Source: Clarkia xantiana subsp. parviflora
Taxonomy: Eukaryota; Streptophyta; Magnoliopsida; Myrtales; Onagraceae
Length of the DNA stretch: 64,000 nucleotides
Direction: 5' to 3'
Assembly (NCBI GenBank): GCA_036873135.1
Contig: JAPTYO010000001.1
Location: forward strand, 50,083,774 to 50,147,773
In this document: piece by piece, positions 33,537-44,134 of the stretch
Position numbering within the stretch: position 1 is the stretch's first letter
Layout of the letters: the number at the start of each line of letters is the position of its first letter
The notes under the pieces: generated by a model
Told to the model about the DNA's origin: nothing
What the model saw: the letters and a program-made list of their open reading frames with translations, nothing else
Database searches by the model: none
Made by a program: the position numbers and the translations under genes

Positions 33537-34720
33537 GAGTTAAATATACATTTGGTACCATATGTTTGACCGTTTTTTATTTTTTTTATTTTTGGTACCT
33601 GATGCTTTTTTTTTTTTTTTTGTATACTTTTAGTACCAAACGTTTGAACTTTGTATAGTTTTGGTCAATCCGTTAGTTTTAAGCCGTTAAATGGCATGTG
33701 CAAGTCACGTGACACAACTTACACTTTTGATTTTGTTCAATTTAGTTCCTCCAATATAGGGCTCGCAATTTGTGATACGACACGATAGTACGACACGAAC
33801 ACGCACAGAAAAAACTGTGTTCGTGCAAGGATATGACAGAACGATAACACGAAAATGATTCGCACGATATAATTTTCGTATCGTGTTCGTGTTTATGTAT
33901 CACAACACGACACGCCAGTAAAGTTGTACTACACTAACTTTAACTCTTGAGTAATTTTTTGAAAAAAAAAATATATTTAGTAGCTTTTAAAACTCAAATA
34001 AAGTGGTTTAACTTTTAGAGTTTATCACATATACTAGAAACTTAGGAATACTGACATTAATCCATTGGTTTTTTGCTATATGAAAAGTTAATTGTTTTGA
34101 TTTTTTAATTAAAGATCTCGTATAGACATGTATAATTGAAAAACTTAGCACAACACGGTAGCACGACAAGAACAATTCTGTATCGTACTCGTGTTTGTAA
34201 AACGTGACACGATAAGCTTACAGTGCGTGTTCGTGTTCAATAAGTTTAACACGACACGACTGTTGACACGCACGCATGATAGCACGGATTGCCACCCCCT
34301 ACTCGAATACATCCCTAGTTTTTTTTGTTCAATTTAGTCTCGAAGTTCCAAAATCGAACCCCTAACCCAATTGGACTAGCCCAAGGGTAAGGTCCGGCCT
34401 CGGTCGGGGTCGCCGGTCCTAGGCGACCCTGGCTAGGGTCGAACCCAGCCTTGGGCTAGTCCAATTAGGTTAAGGGGTTCGATTTTGGTACTTCGGGACT
34501 AAATTGAACAAAAAAAAGTTTGGGATGTATTAAAGGGACTAATTTAACAAAATCAAAAGTTTAGGATCAGTCACGTGACTTTCACATGTCATTTAACGGA
34601 CAAAACTAACGGCAAATTATCAGATGGACCAAAAGTATATAAAGTTCAAACGTTTGGTATCAAAATATACGAGAAAAAACATTTGGTATAAACATATAGT
34701 ACAAAAATTACCTTTAACCC
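33537..34720. mobile_element. MULE-type inverted-repeat element, interrupted by a hAT element
   Basis: Starts GAGTTAAATATACATTTGGT and ends ACCTTTAACCC. The two sides are inverted copies (TTTGGTACCATATGTTTGACC against its complement near 34690; GTTCAATTTAGT against ACTAAATTGAAC). A GC-rich core at 34350-34480 contains its own inverted pair, CCCAATTGGACTAGCCCAAG and its complement. The flanking nine bases (TTTATATAA and TATATTATA) are similar but not identical, so the duplication is eroded or the boundary is off by a base or two. A 545-bp hAT element sits within its left half. Confidence 0.65.
33757..34301. mobile_element. hAT-type element nested in the MULE-type element
   Basis: Ends read TAGGGCTCGCAATTTGTG and, on the other strand, TAGGGGGTGGCAATCCGTG. 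The flanking 8 bp CTCCAATA and CTCGAATA differ at one base. Subterminal regions are rich in ACGACACGA / TCGTGTTCGTG. No transposase. Nesting implies it inserted after the host element. Confidence 0.72.
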
Positions 34721-34724
34721 TATA

Positions 34725-35895
34725 TTATAACGGGTGAACTTTCAAAATCATGCAATAGAATAAAAAAAAAATGTAGAATTTATTAAACAAAAGTTGATCA
34801 AAAAATTAAATAGAGTAAGAGAGGGCGCAACTCCATGTGTAATACTTGAATACGAACATGCACAAAGCTTACAAGTGCTATTTTGCCACCACCGTTCAAG
34901 TAATTAAAACAGAGACGTATGAACTAAATACTTTTTTTTTTTTTTTTTTTTTTAAATTTGTATATTGGTAGTGTTAGAAATGATCACCACCGTATAATTG
35001 GTTTAGTTCTTTCTCATGTGAAGGGTTCACGCGTTTCCAACTTCCCAACTACCACATTAATGATTTTCAGTTACCTTGAGAGAGAGAGAGAGATCATAAC
35101 AATAACAATAAAGACAATCACACAAGCAATAGATTACATCATCTGTTATGTGGAGGATCCTTAAAAATAATCGGAGTTAAAAGGGATTAGCAATACTTGG
35201 TACTTATTGTTTATTTATTTTATGGTTATAATATAAATATAAAGATAATTAATTTATTATTTTAGCCTAAAATAAAATAAAAGAAGAAAAAAGGTTTAGT
35301 CCAGTTCTGTGTCACCATCCCCATCAACCGCCACAAAAGCGGGAAAAGGCTGGCACGCGCCAGTCAAGGGGAGGGGAGGTTAAATCCCGTACACGCTGGT
35401 TCACATGAAGAGTGACGTGACACCGGAATGGCCGGTTCATCAACAGCCACATAAATCAATAATCCTCCTGGCCGGCCGGCCGGCCGGAGCTGTCGAATTG
35501 ATCATCCTCAACCATTCGATCTAAATTAGTGAGGTGGTCTCAAACTCCAGCACCCCATTCAACTCAAATAAATAGCTATATATACGAGAGACTGAGAAGC
35601 TGCTAGAATTAACTGTATTTTTCTCGTGTGCTTGTTGACTCATCACTAGTATATGACGATAATTCCACCAAAAAAAAATATATGATATGAGAAGAGTTTA
35701 TTTCATTGGTATATACATAAATTACATATACATACACATTAGAGATATTTTATATTTATTTATATTTACTATGATGCCAAAACCAATTCCTAAAGCCAAA
35801 TAAGTTAGAAAAACACATCTAATGCAATTCCTTAACATTGGGTCTCTTTTGTATCATGTTTTTTCTCCATAGATTCTCTATAAGAACATTTTGTG
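34725..35895. other. Intergenic DNA
   Basis: Contains a poly-T run at about 34931-34953 and GC-rich palindromic GGCCGGCCGGCCGGCCGG at 35470-35487. No coding region recognised. Confidence 0.4.
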
Positions 35896-35903
35896 GAAAG
35901 GAA

Positions 35904-37296
35904 TAGGGCTGGGCATGGTTCGGTTCTGGGCCGAACCGGTTCAGAACCGAACCAGAACCGGATTTTAGGTTCAGTTGGTTTCCTATATCAAGTAAGAACC
36001 GAACAAGATTTTAGGTCCTAGAACCGAACCAGATTTTAGGTCCTAGAACCGAACCATAGCAGAACCGGTTCTTAACCGGTTCGAACCGGTTTAGAACCTT
36101 TTTTGTCATTTTTTTTACTAAAATTCAAAATACACACCCAAGTTGATAATCCATAAGCAATCCACAAATTTGCAAAATACAAACTATAAAGACATTTGAT
36201 CGCTTCAGAGCAGAGAGTATCAAAGTCTAAATTATAAACAATCTAAAATTATAAAAAAGTCAAATATTTAAAATATAAATATCGAGACTTTAAACGACGT
36301 CAAGAGGCGTAGCTCAAACTTCAAAAGTGCAGCAAATCTCTGGTTGAAAATTCTTATATTAAGCGAGTTAATCTATCATCTCAGTTAAAATATAGAACTA
36401 TTTATGAGTTAAGTTTCGAGTGCAAAACTGAACTCAATTGATTGTAGAACTGATATGGGCTAACATAATATATAATAACCATATATAAGTAAACAAACCT
36501 ACTACGACCACCTATATATCCAATATGAACCAAACTCAAATAGTGAAGGATCTGTCATATGGGTGTAAACGAGTCAAGCTACTCGTGAGCTTCTCGAGAT
36601 CGGCTTGGTCAATATTCAAATTCGACTCACTCGAGTCGAGTCGAGCTTTTTCTGATGTCGAGTTCGAGTTCACTTGTACTCGCCTCGAGAGGCTCGCGAG
36701 CCTAATCAAGCTTTTTTGTTTTGCCTATTCGAGTAGAGTTCGAGTTTGAGTTTTTCGAGCTTTACGTAATAATATTATATATGTATATATTGAGTCGAGG
36801 AAGAGTTCGAACTCGAGCCAAAAGCCTAATCGAGTCGAGTTCGACCTCGAGCTAAGGTGCACTATTTATAATTTAATTGAATTTTTTAACTTTATCGAGC
36901 CGAGTCGAGCCGAACTCGAACATGTCAAGTATGGCACCGAGTCGAGCTCGAGCTTGAAAAATTAAGGCTCGGTCGAGTTCGAGCTCGAGTAAACTGAGTC
37001 AAGTCGAGCTTGTCGGACACTCGGCTTGTTTATAGCCCTTTATTCTACCAAAAAAAAAAGATGCAAGAGTGTATTACTATCTAACAATTTAGGCTTTAGG
37101 TAACAAAAGTGGTTCTGAAAAACCGGTTCAGAACCGGTTCAGAACCTGTTTTGAACCAGTCGAAAACCGCTCCATATATTCCTTATCAAAACCGAACCAT
37201 TTAAGAACCGGTTCAGTCAGAACCGGTTCGTATTAGTTCGGTTCCGGTTTAGTTCCGGTTCGGTTCGCCCGAACCGGTTTTTATGCCCAGCCCCTA
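35904..37296. mobile_element. hAT-type element, GAACCGG-rich, with a second element nested inside
   Basis: A 1393-bp unit with the perfect 8-bp duplication GAAAGGAA (35896-35903 and 37297-37304). Ends read TAGGGCTGGGCATGG and, on the opposite strand, TAGGGGCTGGGCATAAA. Both subterminal regions are filled with GAACCGGTTC-type repeats. A CTCGAG-rich insertion occupies 36559-37040. No transposase. Confidence 0.87.
36559..37040. mobile_element. CTCGAG-rich hAT-like element nested in the previous one
   Basis: Begins ATGGGTGTAAACGAGTC and ends with the partial complement GTTTATAGCCCTT. The interior is dense in TCGAGTCGAGC / GAGTTCGAG words in both orientations. It shares design with 27648-28100. 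No clean duplication was found. Confidence 0.55.
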
Positions 37297-37304
37297 GAAA
37301 GGAA

Positions 37305-38210
37305 TAATGAAGAAATTAATGCCAAAAGCAAGTATTTTATTATATATAGCATTCTACACATATATAGTTACAAATGTGTTAAAAAATTGTGAAATGGAAT
37401 CCAATACATCAAGCATATACTACATCCACCATCTAAATACAATCTTTTAAAATGCACCAACTCTTTTCACCTGAAATCAAATTATTATGAATCCAAAGTT
37501 TATCAAAGATAAACATCCAGATATTACAGTTATTATACGAATAGAACCAACTTATCAACAACAGATTTGGATTAAGATTTGCTACAACTTCTCAAGAGAG
37601 ATTGAGAAGTTGTAGCAAATCACTGTAGATATAATATGTAGGTAGGGAAGAAGCTCAGTAGGAACAAGCGGTAATTGTCCTTTAATTTTTTGCGATATGT
37701 AATTTTAACATTAATTATAAATTAAAAAAATCTCGATTTAATCATTTAAAACTTTACATTTGCCTACTGAATTTTTTTACATAATTTATTTGTTCCTAAT
37801 TCATTTCTTACCCGAACAAAATTCCTGATTTTGTCCCTGTTAATTTAAGGTTATATATAGCTATGTATATTGTATACTACACATGAAGTTACTTTGAATA
37901 AAAATACATTGCAACCTTCATATTCTGGTCTTTAAATTGCGGCTCTTGCCTTAATCCGATTATTTATTATTATATCTAAAAAAGAAGACATTTATTAGGT
38001 TTGACACTTTCACTTTCGTGTATATTATTACCAGAAAGAAATCTAATTAGTTTTGTGTTAACTGACTTTAATCCCATTAATTAGCCACCTTATTCGGAAG
38101 AAAAGGAAAAGATAACTAATTAGATGAGAATTAAAGACTGCAATTAGTTTCTCAATATTGATTTTTTCTTTTTTCCAATTAATAATAATTCTAGAGAAAA
38201 CTTCTCATCA
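37305..38210. other. Intergenic DNA upstream of the calmodulin-like gene
   Basis: AT-rich. A short inverted pair, CAACTTCTCAAGAGAG / TTGAGAAGTTGTAGCAAA, lies at about 37580-37620. No gene recognised. Confidence 0.4.
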
Positions 38211-38214
38211 AACC

Positions 38215-38260
38215 ACGCGTTTTCGTTTTGGACGCGTTAACTCTTCTCCTCCTATATATA
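38215..38260 (+). promoter_or_regulatory. CGCG boxes and TATA box of the calmodulin-like gene
   Basis: Two ACGCGT words at 38215-38220 and 38232-38237 precede the TATA box TATATATA at 38253-38260. A third ACGCG is at 38286. ACGCGT matches the CGCG box bound by CAMTA (calmodulin-binding) activators, so calcium-responsive control is plausible. A CT-rich leader follows at 38328-38348. Confidence 0.5.
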
Positions 38261-38350
38261 GTAAACTGCAAGTAAAGCAACCGAAACGCGCAAATAGCAG
38301 ACGAAGAAGCGAAACCAGTCAAACAACTGGTCTCTCTCTCTCTCTCTAAA

Positions 38351-38827
38351 ATGGCGAAGGGATCCGATTCCGCCGCAAAACAGCCGCCGCCTTCCCATCT
38401 CGGCAACATAGACGAGGTCCGTCAAGTCTTCAACCAGTATGACAAAAACGGCGACGGCAAGATCTCGTGCGATGAGCTCCGGGAGGTCCTGAGCGCGCTA
38501 GGCCCCGGTCCCTGCAGCCTTGAAGAGGCGAAGCGCGCCATGGCGGAGATCGACAAAGACGGCGACGGCAGCATTGACATGGACGAGTTCACGGAGATGT
38601 TTTTTGGCGGTTCGGAGTGCGGGAACAAGGAGCTCAAGGACGCGTTTGATCTGTACGACCTGGACAAGAACGGTGTGATCTCGGCGCGTGAGCTGCACGA
38701 GGTGATGAAGAAGCTTGGTCAGAAGTGCTCCCTTAAGGACTGCCGGAAAATGATCGGGTCCGTGGACAAGGACGGTGACGGCAATGTCAATTTCGAGGAG
38801 TTTAAAATGATGATGAGTAGATCTTAA
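38351..38827 (+). CDS. Calmodulin-like protein with four EF-hands (CML)
   Basis: A single-exon gene for 158 residues. All four EF-hand loops are complete: DKNGDGKISCDE (31-42), DKDGDGSIDMDE (68-79), DLDKNGVISARE (103-114) and DKDGDGNVNFEE (139-150). Calcium-coordinating acids and the terminal Glu are present in each. A 20-residue Pro/Ser-rich N-terminal extension and Cys residues at 55, 90, 126 and 131 separate it from canonical calmodulin. It has no signal peptide or C-terminal prenylation motif, so a cytosolic or nuclear calcium sensor is expected. The length and the short linker between the EF pairs fit the CML23-27-like group; the exact orthologue is not certain. CG-rich codon use contrasts with the AT-rich flanks, which is common for intronless plant CML genes. 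Confidence 0.9.
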   Translation: MAKGSDSAAKQPPPSHLGNIDEVRQVFNQYDKNGDGKISCDELREVLSALGPGPCSLEEAKRAMAEIDKDGDGSIDMDEFTEMFFGGSECGNKELKDAFDLYDLDKNGVISARELHEVMKKLGQKCSLKDCRKMIGSVDKDGDGNVNFEEFKMMMSRS

Positions 38828-38829
38828 TC

Positions 38830-40035
38830 AGATTTGTTAATTTATCTCACTTGATCCCCAAATCTACTAATCAGTAATTAATTATCTTCTGTCTTTTACT
38901 ACTCTATCTCAAGCAACTGACATATTTGTAGATTCATCCATCCATGCAGTAAAACTCATTATTTTCTCCTCCTCTTACATATTGTCTATTATTGCTAACT
39001 ATATATTGCATTAAATTATGATGTAAAAGTTAAGTAACCATTCTGATTCCTTATTTCTATTTATAATCAAGAAGATTACAAGAAAATTAACAAGATGATA
39101 CATACATCTGCTGATGAATGAGTACAGTACAGTGGTAATATTTGTTGTTGTTCATGATGTTTTCAGACATCGATCCACGATCATAGCTTTATCTCATGGA
39201 CATGTTCTTCCCCATATATTAGCAATTATTGTAACATTATTATTATAAATAATAATATATATATTGATGAAAAGGTGGAGTCTTGTCGAGGTGGGAAGGT
39301 AGTGGTACACGTGCAGTAAAATATAAGAAATGAAATTAAGGAGAGGCTTACTGGCAGTTGCTTGGCTTCTGTAAGGCTGTAAAGGTGAAAACGGATGGGT
39401 GATGATGATGTCAACACGGAGTTTGATTTGAGAATAGAATAAAGGGCAGTTGGTTGGTAGTTATTACTTTGAGTTTAGGTTTAGTAAGTTTCTTATTGTT
39501 TATAGGTTTTAGTTTTTGACCAATCTCACCAGCCATTAGTTAGTTGCCATAATGTGGGAACTTGAATGTACGAAGAAATGTGGAAGTAGGAACAATATTG
39601 ATGATATACTTTCCCTTTTTAACGAACAAATCGGTGCAACTATTAATTATTTTTATGTATAGAATAAATATTATGCTAAAGATATTATTATTCTCTTGAC
39701 GGAACTTTTAGAAAACCCGCAATAAAGAGTGTCTAAACTGGGTTGCGTGATTTACATGCATTTGATTATTATTATTATTATTTTTTTTTGCCACTATGCA
39801 TATGATGATGTTTCTTGATTCTGGAACATAGATATTGATTTACAACACTTTACATTTACAAACTTACTTGGTACAAGTATGTATTATTTCATGTGTTGAA
39901 CAAATATGACCACTTTGATAGAACCTCATAGGACAAACTGCAAAGAAACTGAAAATGAAGAAACATTATTAAAGAGTGCCTTGCTGGCCCAACTAACTCA
40001 TTTAGTTGGGCCGGCTATTTACATGGATATGATGT
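38830..40035. other. Intergenic DNA between convergent CML and CAR genes
   Basis: Must include both 3' UTRs. No other coding region or transposon end recognised. Confidence 0.4.
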
Positions 40036-40042
40036 TGAAGTT

Positions 40043-42062
40043 TCAAATTAGAAGCAGTCCCCTAGATCCTGGGACATGGACCCACTGCAACTGAAGCTGG
40101 ATTTCGCCACACTCTACATTACGAAGTCGTAGGATGATGTCCTGCACAATGTGGCCCTCATCGGCCCACACAATTCGGCTTTCCTCGGCCAAACAGTTTT
40201 GGCTGTCGGGTTGGATGCTCCTTATAATGGTGCCCCCCGGCAACTTACACTCTGCATCTTCCTTGATCTTCAGAGCTTCCACAAACGCTCCGACGTCCAA
40301 TTCTGCATCTCCCATTTTGTCGTCCATTGAGAATCTGTCTCTGTCGTACACCACCTGTTCAATTAATTAATTTATTAATAACAAAACTTAATTAATTAAA
40401 CCCTCTCTCTATATATTGGAATAATCAGCATTATCAACTTAATTAATTGTTTCTTGACGTACAAGTTTAACTGGAAGGTTGGGATCAGTGATGGCTAGAG
40501 TCAAGTGTTCGTTCCATTCAGGATTTAAATTCCTCTTCATAATGCTCGTTTTCACTTTCTGCAACAAATGGATCACATATATATATTCTTCATTAAGTAA
40601 ACAGGAGTCATATATATAAATACTAGTTATTAACGCGTGCGTTGCACGCGTATTAATCGTCTAAGTTTTAAAATACATAATTTATCTTCAGTTTTCTAAT
40701 ATTTTAACATGTAATTAATACATGGACAAGTTTAGGGGTTGCGAGAAATGAATTTGTGATCGAAAAGAACGACATAAAGTAATTCAAAACGGGAAAAATA
40801 GAAGTGGATAATTAAGTAAAAAAAATTAACTATTTTTTTAAAATTACGATACTAATTTACTGTTATAACTAATAATGAGTTGGATTGAGCATGATGTGAG
40901 TTATTAAAGAAAAAGTTGTATCTAATTTATCAACTTGAGATGTGAAGAATGTAAGACCCATAATTAACCACTTAGAGTCATCGGTGGAGCAGTTTGACCT
41001 ATACAAACGTACCTATACACTTTTCATGCAATTTTATATCATAATACCAACAAAAATTGATTTAACGCTAAATGAAATTTCAATTCATTAAAATCTAAAG
41101 TTTATAGTTGATTTTATGTCAATTACTTATTTAACTACTAATTAGGTTGTACACAGTTTGATTTAATTGACAGATTGAAGAACTAAATTAATAATTCGAG
41201 ACCCTAAATGTTGGACGATGAGTACCAAGTTATCCGTAAATGATAAAAATTCAAGAACCGTGGTTGACCCATATTTTAACAATTGATATGATTTGACAAG
41301 TGACTGATCTATGTGATACGAAAAAAATCTCAACATGTTCTCGAAGTTTGCACGAGTTGAGTACATATCTTACTTTATGGGTGGCTCAAATTTATAGGTA
41401 TATTGTATTAATAAGTTAATGATAATTAATGTAAGATGTCAGTTAAGCGACCTTAACAAAAAAAGTTAATGCAATTATCTAATGAAAGTTTTAGTAATAC
41501 TCAAATATTTTACAGACTAAAATCATCAATTTTTTAAAACACTAATGTCTAAAGTTTATGCTTGAATTCAACTTAACTATTTATTCAACTACCAATTAGG
41601 AGATACCTAATATGATTGAATTTACAAACGCAAGAACTAAATCGATAGTTCGAATCAATAAGTATTAAACATTGAGTAACATGTTATATGTAAAGTCAAA
41701 CTTCAAGAACCACGTTTGATCCATATTTGATATGTTATATGAGTTAGCAAATGACTAATTTATTTGATACAAAAATGTCAACAAGCGAAACATCCCTAAA
41801 TCGATAATATAGTGAATGAAAAAATGCATCTACCTGACATTTGCACCTATTGAATGCATGTTGACTCTAATCGATAAGTATATTTGATGGAGAAATTAAT
41901 AATAACTACGGTGACCTACCAATTAAGCGACCTAAAAAACTAAAAATAACAAAATGTAACTAAATGATTTTTTTTAGTAATAGTAAAGATATATAGATGG
42001 GTCTCAAAGATAAAAAGACTAAATCGCCAATTTTATAAAAATAGGGGAACTAAATATAACAC

Positions 42063-42116
<54 letters not shown>

Positions 42117-42141
42117 AAAATATATGGGAACTAATATAGTA

Positions 42142-42173
<32 letters not shown>

Positions 42174-42381
42174 AAAATGTTCAAGAGATACCTTTTGGGG
42201 GTGAGGACAACTCTCACATTTTATATTGGTATAAAGATGATATGATAAGTTATAAGGTATGTACCTGCTTGCCAAGCCTGAAGATAATATAAGGATCACT
42301 AGTGTTCTTGACCTTGTCTCTGACAGCAAGGTTCATCCCTCTGCGGACGTGAATTCTAAGAAGACCCAATATGTTCTCCAT
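40043..42381 (-). CDS. CAR-family C2-domain protein (3 exons)
   Basis: Predicted 174-residue protein from exons 42381-42265, 40558-40463 and 40354-40043, all phase 0 with GT-AG borders. It is essentially one C2 domain: GLLRIHVRRGMNLAVRD at the start, TSDPYIIFRLGKQ, NPEWNEHLTLAITD, and VYDRDRFSMDDKMGDAELDV carrying the calcium-binding Asp residues. The tail NCLAEESRIVWADEGHIVQD and LRNVECGEIQLQLQWVHVPG contains words typical of CAR (C2-domain abscisic-acid-related) proteins. CAR proteins bind phospholipid membranes in a calcium-dependent way and recruit PYR/PYL abscisic acid receptors; that role here is inferred from family. The first intron is 1.7 kb because it contains a Helitron-like insert and TA repeats. 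Confidence 0.9.
40623..41960 (-). mobile_element. Helitron-like insert in intron 1 of the CAR gene
   Basis: On the minus strand the 3' end has the hairpin GCGTGCAACGCACGC (40635-40649 complement), then GTTAATAA and CTAG, followed by T. The first 300 bp match the element at 54150 and, inverted, the one at 4182-4962. Further similarity to the latter extends to GTCAACAAGCGAAAC near 41790. The 5' end is not precisely placed. There is no coding capacity; it lies wholly inside the intron. Confidence 0.6.
42064..42162. repeat. TA microsatellites in CAR intron 1
   Basis: Two (TA)n tracts, 42064-42111 and about 42139-42162, separated by AT-rich DNA. Confidence 0.9.
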
Positions 42382-42384
42382 GGA

Positions 42385-42770
42385 TGGATGGATATATCCA
42401 ACTAATTAATTACTTAATACCAGAAACTGGCTACTCAAAGATCGATGGAGAAGACGGGATCTGATCAACTTTTGCTTAGCTGATTAATTAGAGAGGGTGC
42501 GGTGTGCAATATATATTATGATGAATGCTTGATTATTTGATTGTTTGTTTAAATACAAGAAACAAAAACGCGATAATAGTTGGATTTATTATGTCTTTTG
42601 TCTCAAATTAAACTATCTGTTTTGTCGAATCGTTTGTACAACTAGCTTCTGTTGCACGCGTTGTGTATATCTAAATTGGTCATAGCTAGCTATCAAACAT
42701 CATCTAGATGGAAATAGATAGAGGCCACAAAAGTCAAATAAAGCCTTCTCTCTAAACAATAACTGAATAA
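42385..42770. other. Promoter-side DNA of the CAR gene
   Basis: Contains TGCAATATATATT near 42507 as a possible TATA region for the minus-strand gene. GCTTCTGTTGCACGCG at 42645 resembles an eroded Helitron end. Nothing firm. Confidence 0.3.
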
Positions 42771-42772
42771 CA

Positions 42773-43870
42773 AAGACTTCTTTTTGTTGATAATTTGGAA
42801 AAAATAATCCAAATAACAAAGTGCCCTTTAAAGAAAATGTATTATACACTATTGGGAGTAGTGTATTAATTATTAGGGACACTAATAATGACTCTAAAAT
42901 TCGTAAATACACTATTGCCAGTAGTGTATTCTCAGTACCCATAAAAGGGAGACAAGTCTTGTCGAAAACCCTAAAACCCCATAAAGGGGATACATTGTCT
43001 CCCCTTTATGGGGATGGGAATGCACTTCGGTCAAAAGTGTATTCCATTCCCCATAAATTTGGATTAAAAAGAAATCCCAATAAATGGGTGACAAATTTAC
43101 ATTATAACAATAATTTTTCATTTAACATATAACAATACTTACATTATGTAGGCAAATATGTATTGAAATAGAAACCAATTATCTATACGAGCATGGAAAA
43201 TGTGAGAGCTAATCATTGCATCGAAAGCATATCGTCACTATAAAGAATCGAAAATGAATTACTAAATAGACTTTCTAAATAAGTTACGCATTGCATATAA
43301 TTTTTCTAGCATATTTACGCAACATATTTTATAGACGTATATCACATGTACGCATATAAAAATATAAATAATTATAGCGCTACAATGTTAATATGTGTAA
43401 ATATCTTAAGCATATGTATGTACATATTTGAACATTTTACAAATATATTACCATATTATATATATACATTTTATTTCAAAATTTTTATAAATCAGTAATT
43501 CTATCATTAAAACATATCTACAAATATTACATATACATTTTAAATTTTTACAAATCCGAAATTCTACTATTAAAGCATATCTAGAAATAACCTGTAAATT
43601 TCCATACATGTTTGCCTACATAATGTAATATTGATATATATCACGTGAAAAATCTGTCTAGCTAGCACTCCTTTATGTGGAGGGGGAATACACTTTTGTA
43701 ACTATTATTATATGTTACGTGAAAAATTATTGTTATAATGTAAGTCTGTCTTTCATTTATGGGGAGGGGGAATACACTTTTGGCGGAAGTATATTCCCCT
43801 CCCCAATCCCCATAAAGGGAAGACAAGACTTATCTCCCCTTTACGGGGACGGGGAATACACTACTGGCTC
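42773..43870. repeat. Palindrome-rich repeat split by the copia element (left part)
   Basis: Contains many inverted pairs built on TACACTATTGGGAGTAGTGTA, CCCCATAAAGGGGA and GGGGAATACACTTTTGG. The remainder resumes at 48431-48575, where AATACACTACTCTCAGTAGTGT and AGAAAATTTATTA words complement the left end near 42830. This implies one inverted-repeat element into which the copia element inserted. Its exact ends and target duplication could not be set. Confidence 0.55.
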
Positions 43871-43875
43871 CAAAC

Positions 43876-44108
43876 TGTTGGAACCCACACTCTCAATTAT
43901 ATAGAAATACTTTATATTTATTTGAGTTGCTTGAGTTATCTGCTACATTCATCATCACATCCTTTATATAGGATTTTACATTACAAAAAACTCCCCGTTC
44001 TAATAAATTCTAATCATGATAATAATTCTAATCATAACTAAAACTTATCAATTATTTAGCTGATAATAAAACTTAATTATTGAGAGGTTATTTTAATTAT
44101 TTCTAACA
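43876..44108 (-). repeat. 3' LTR of the copia element
   Basis: 233 bp, starting TG and ending CA on either strand. I see no difference from the other LTR. Confidence 0.93.
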
Positions 44109-44134
44109 GCCTCCCTTAAATTAACCTCGTCAAC

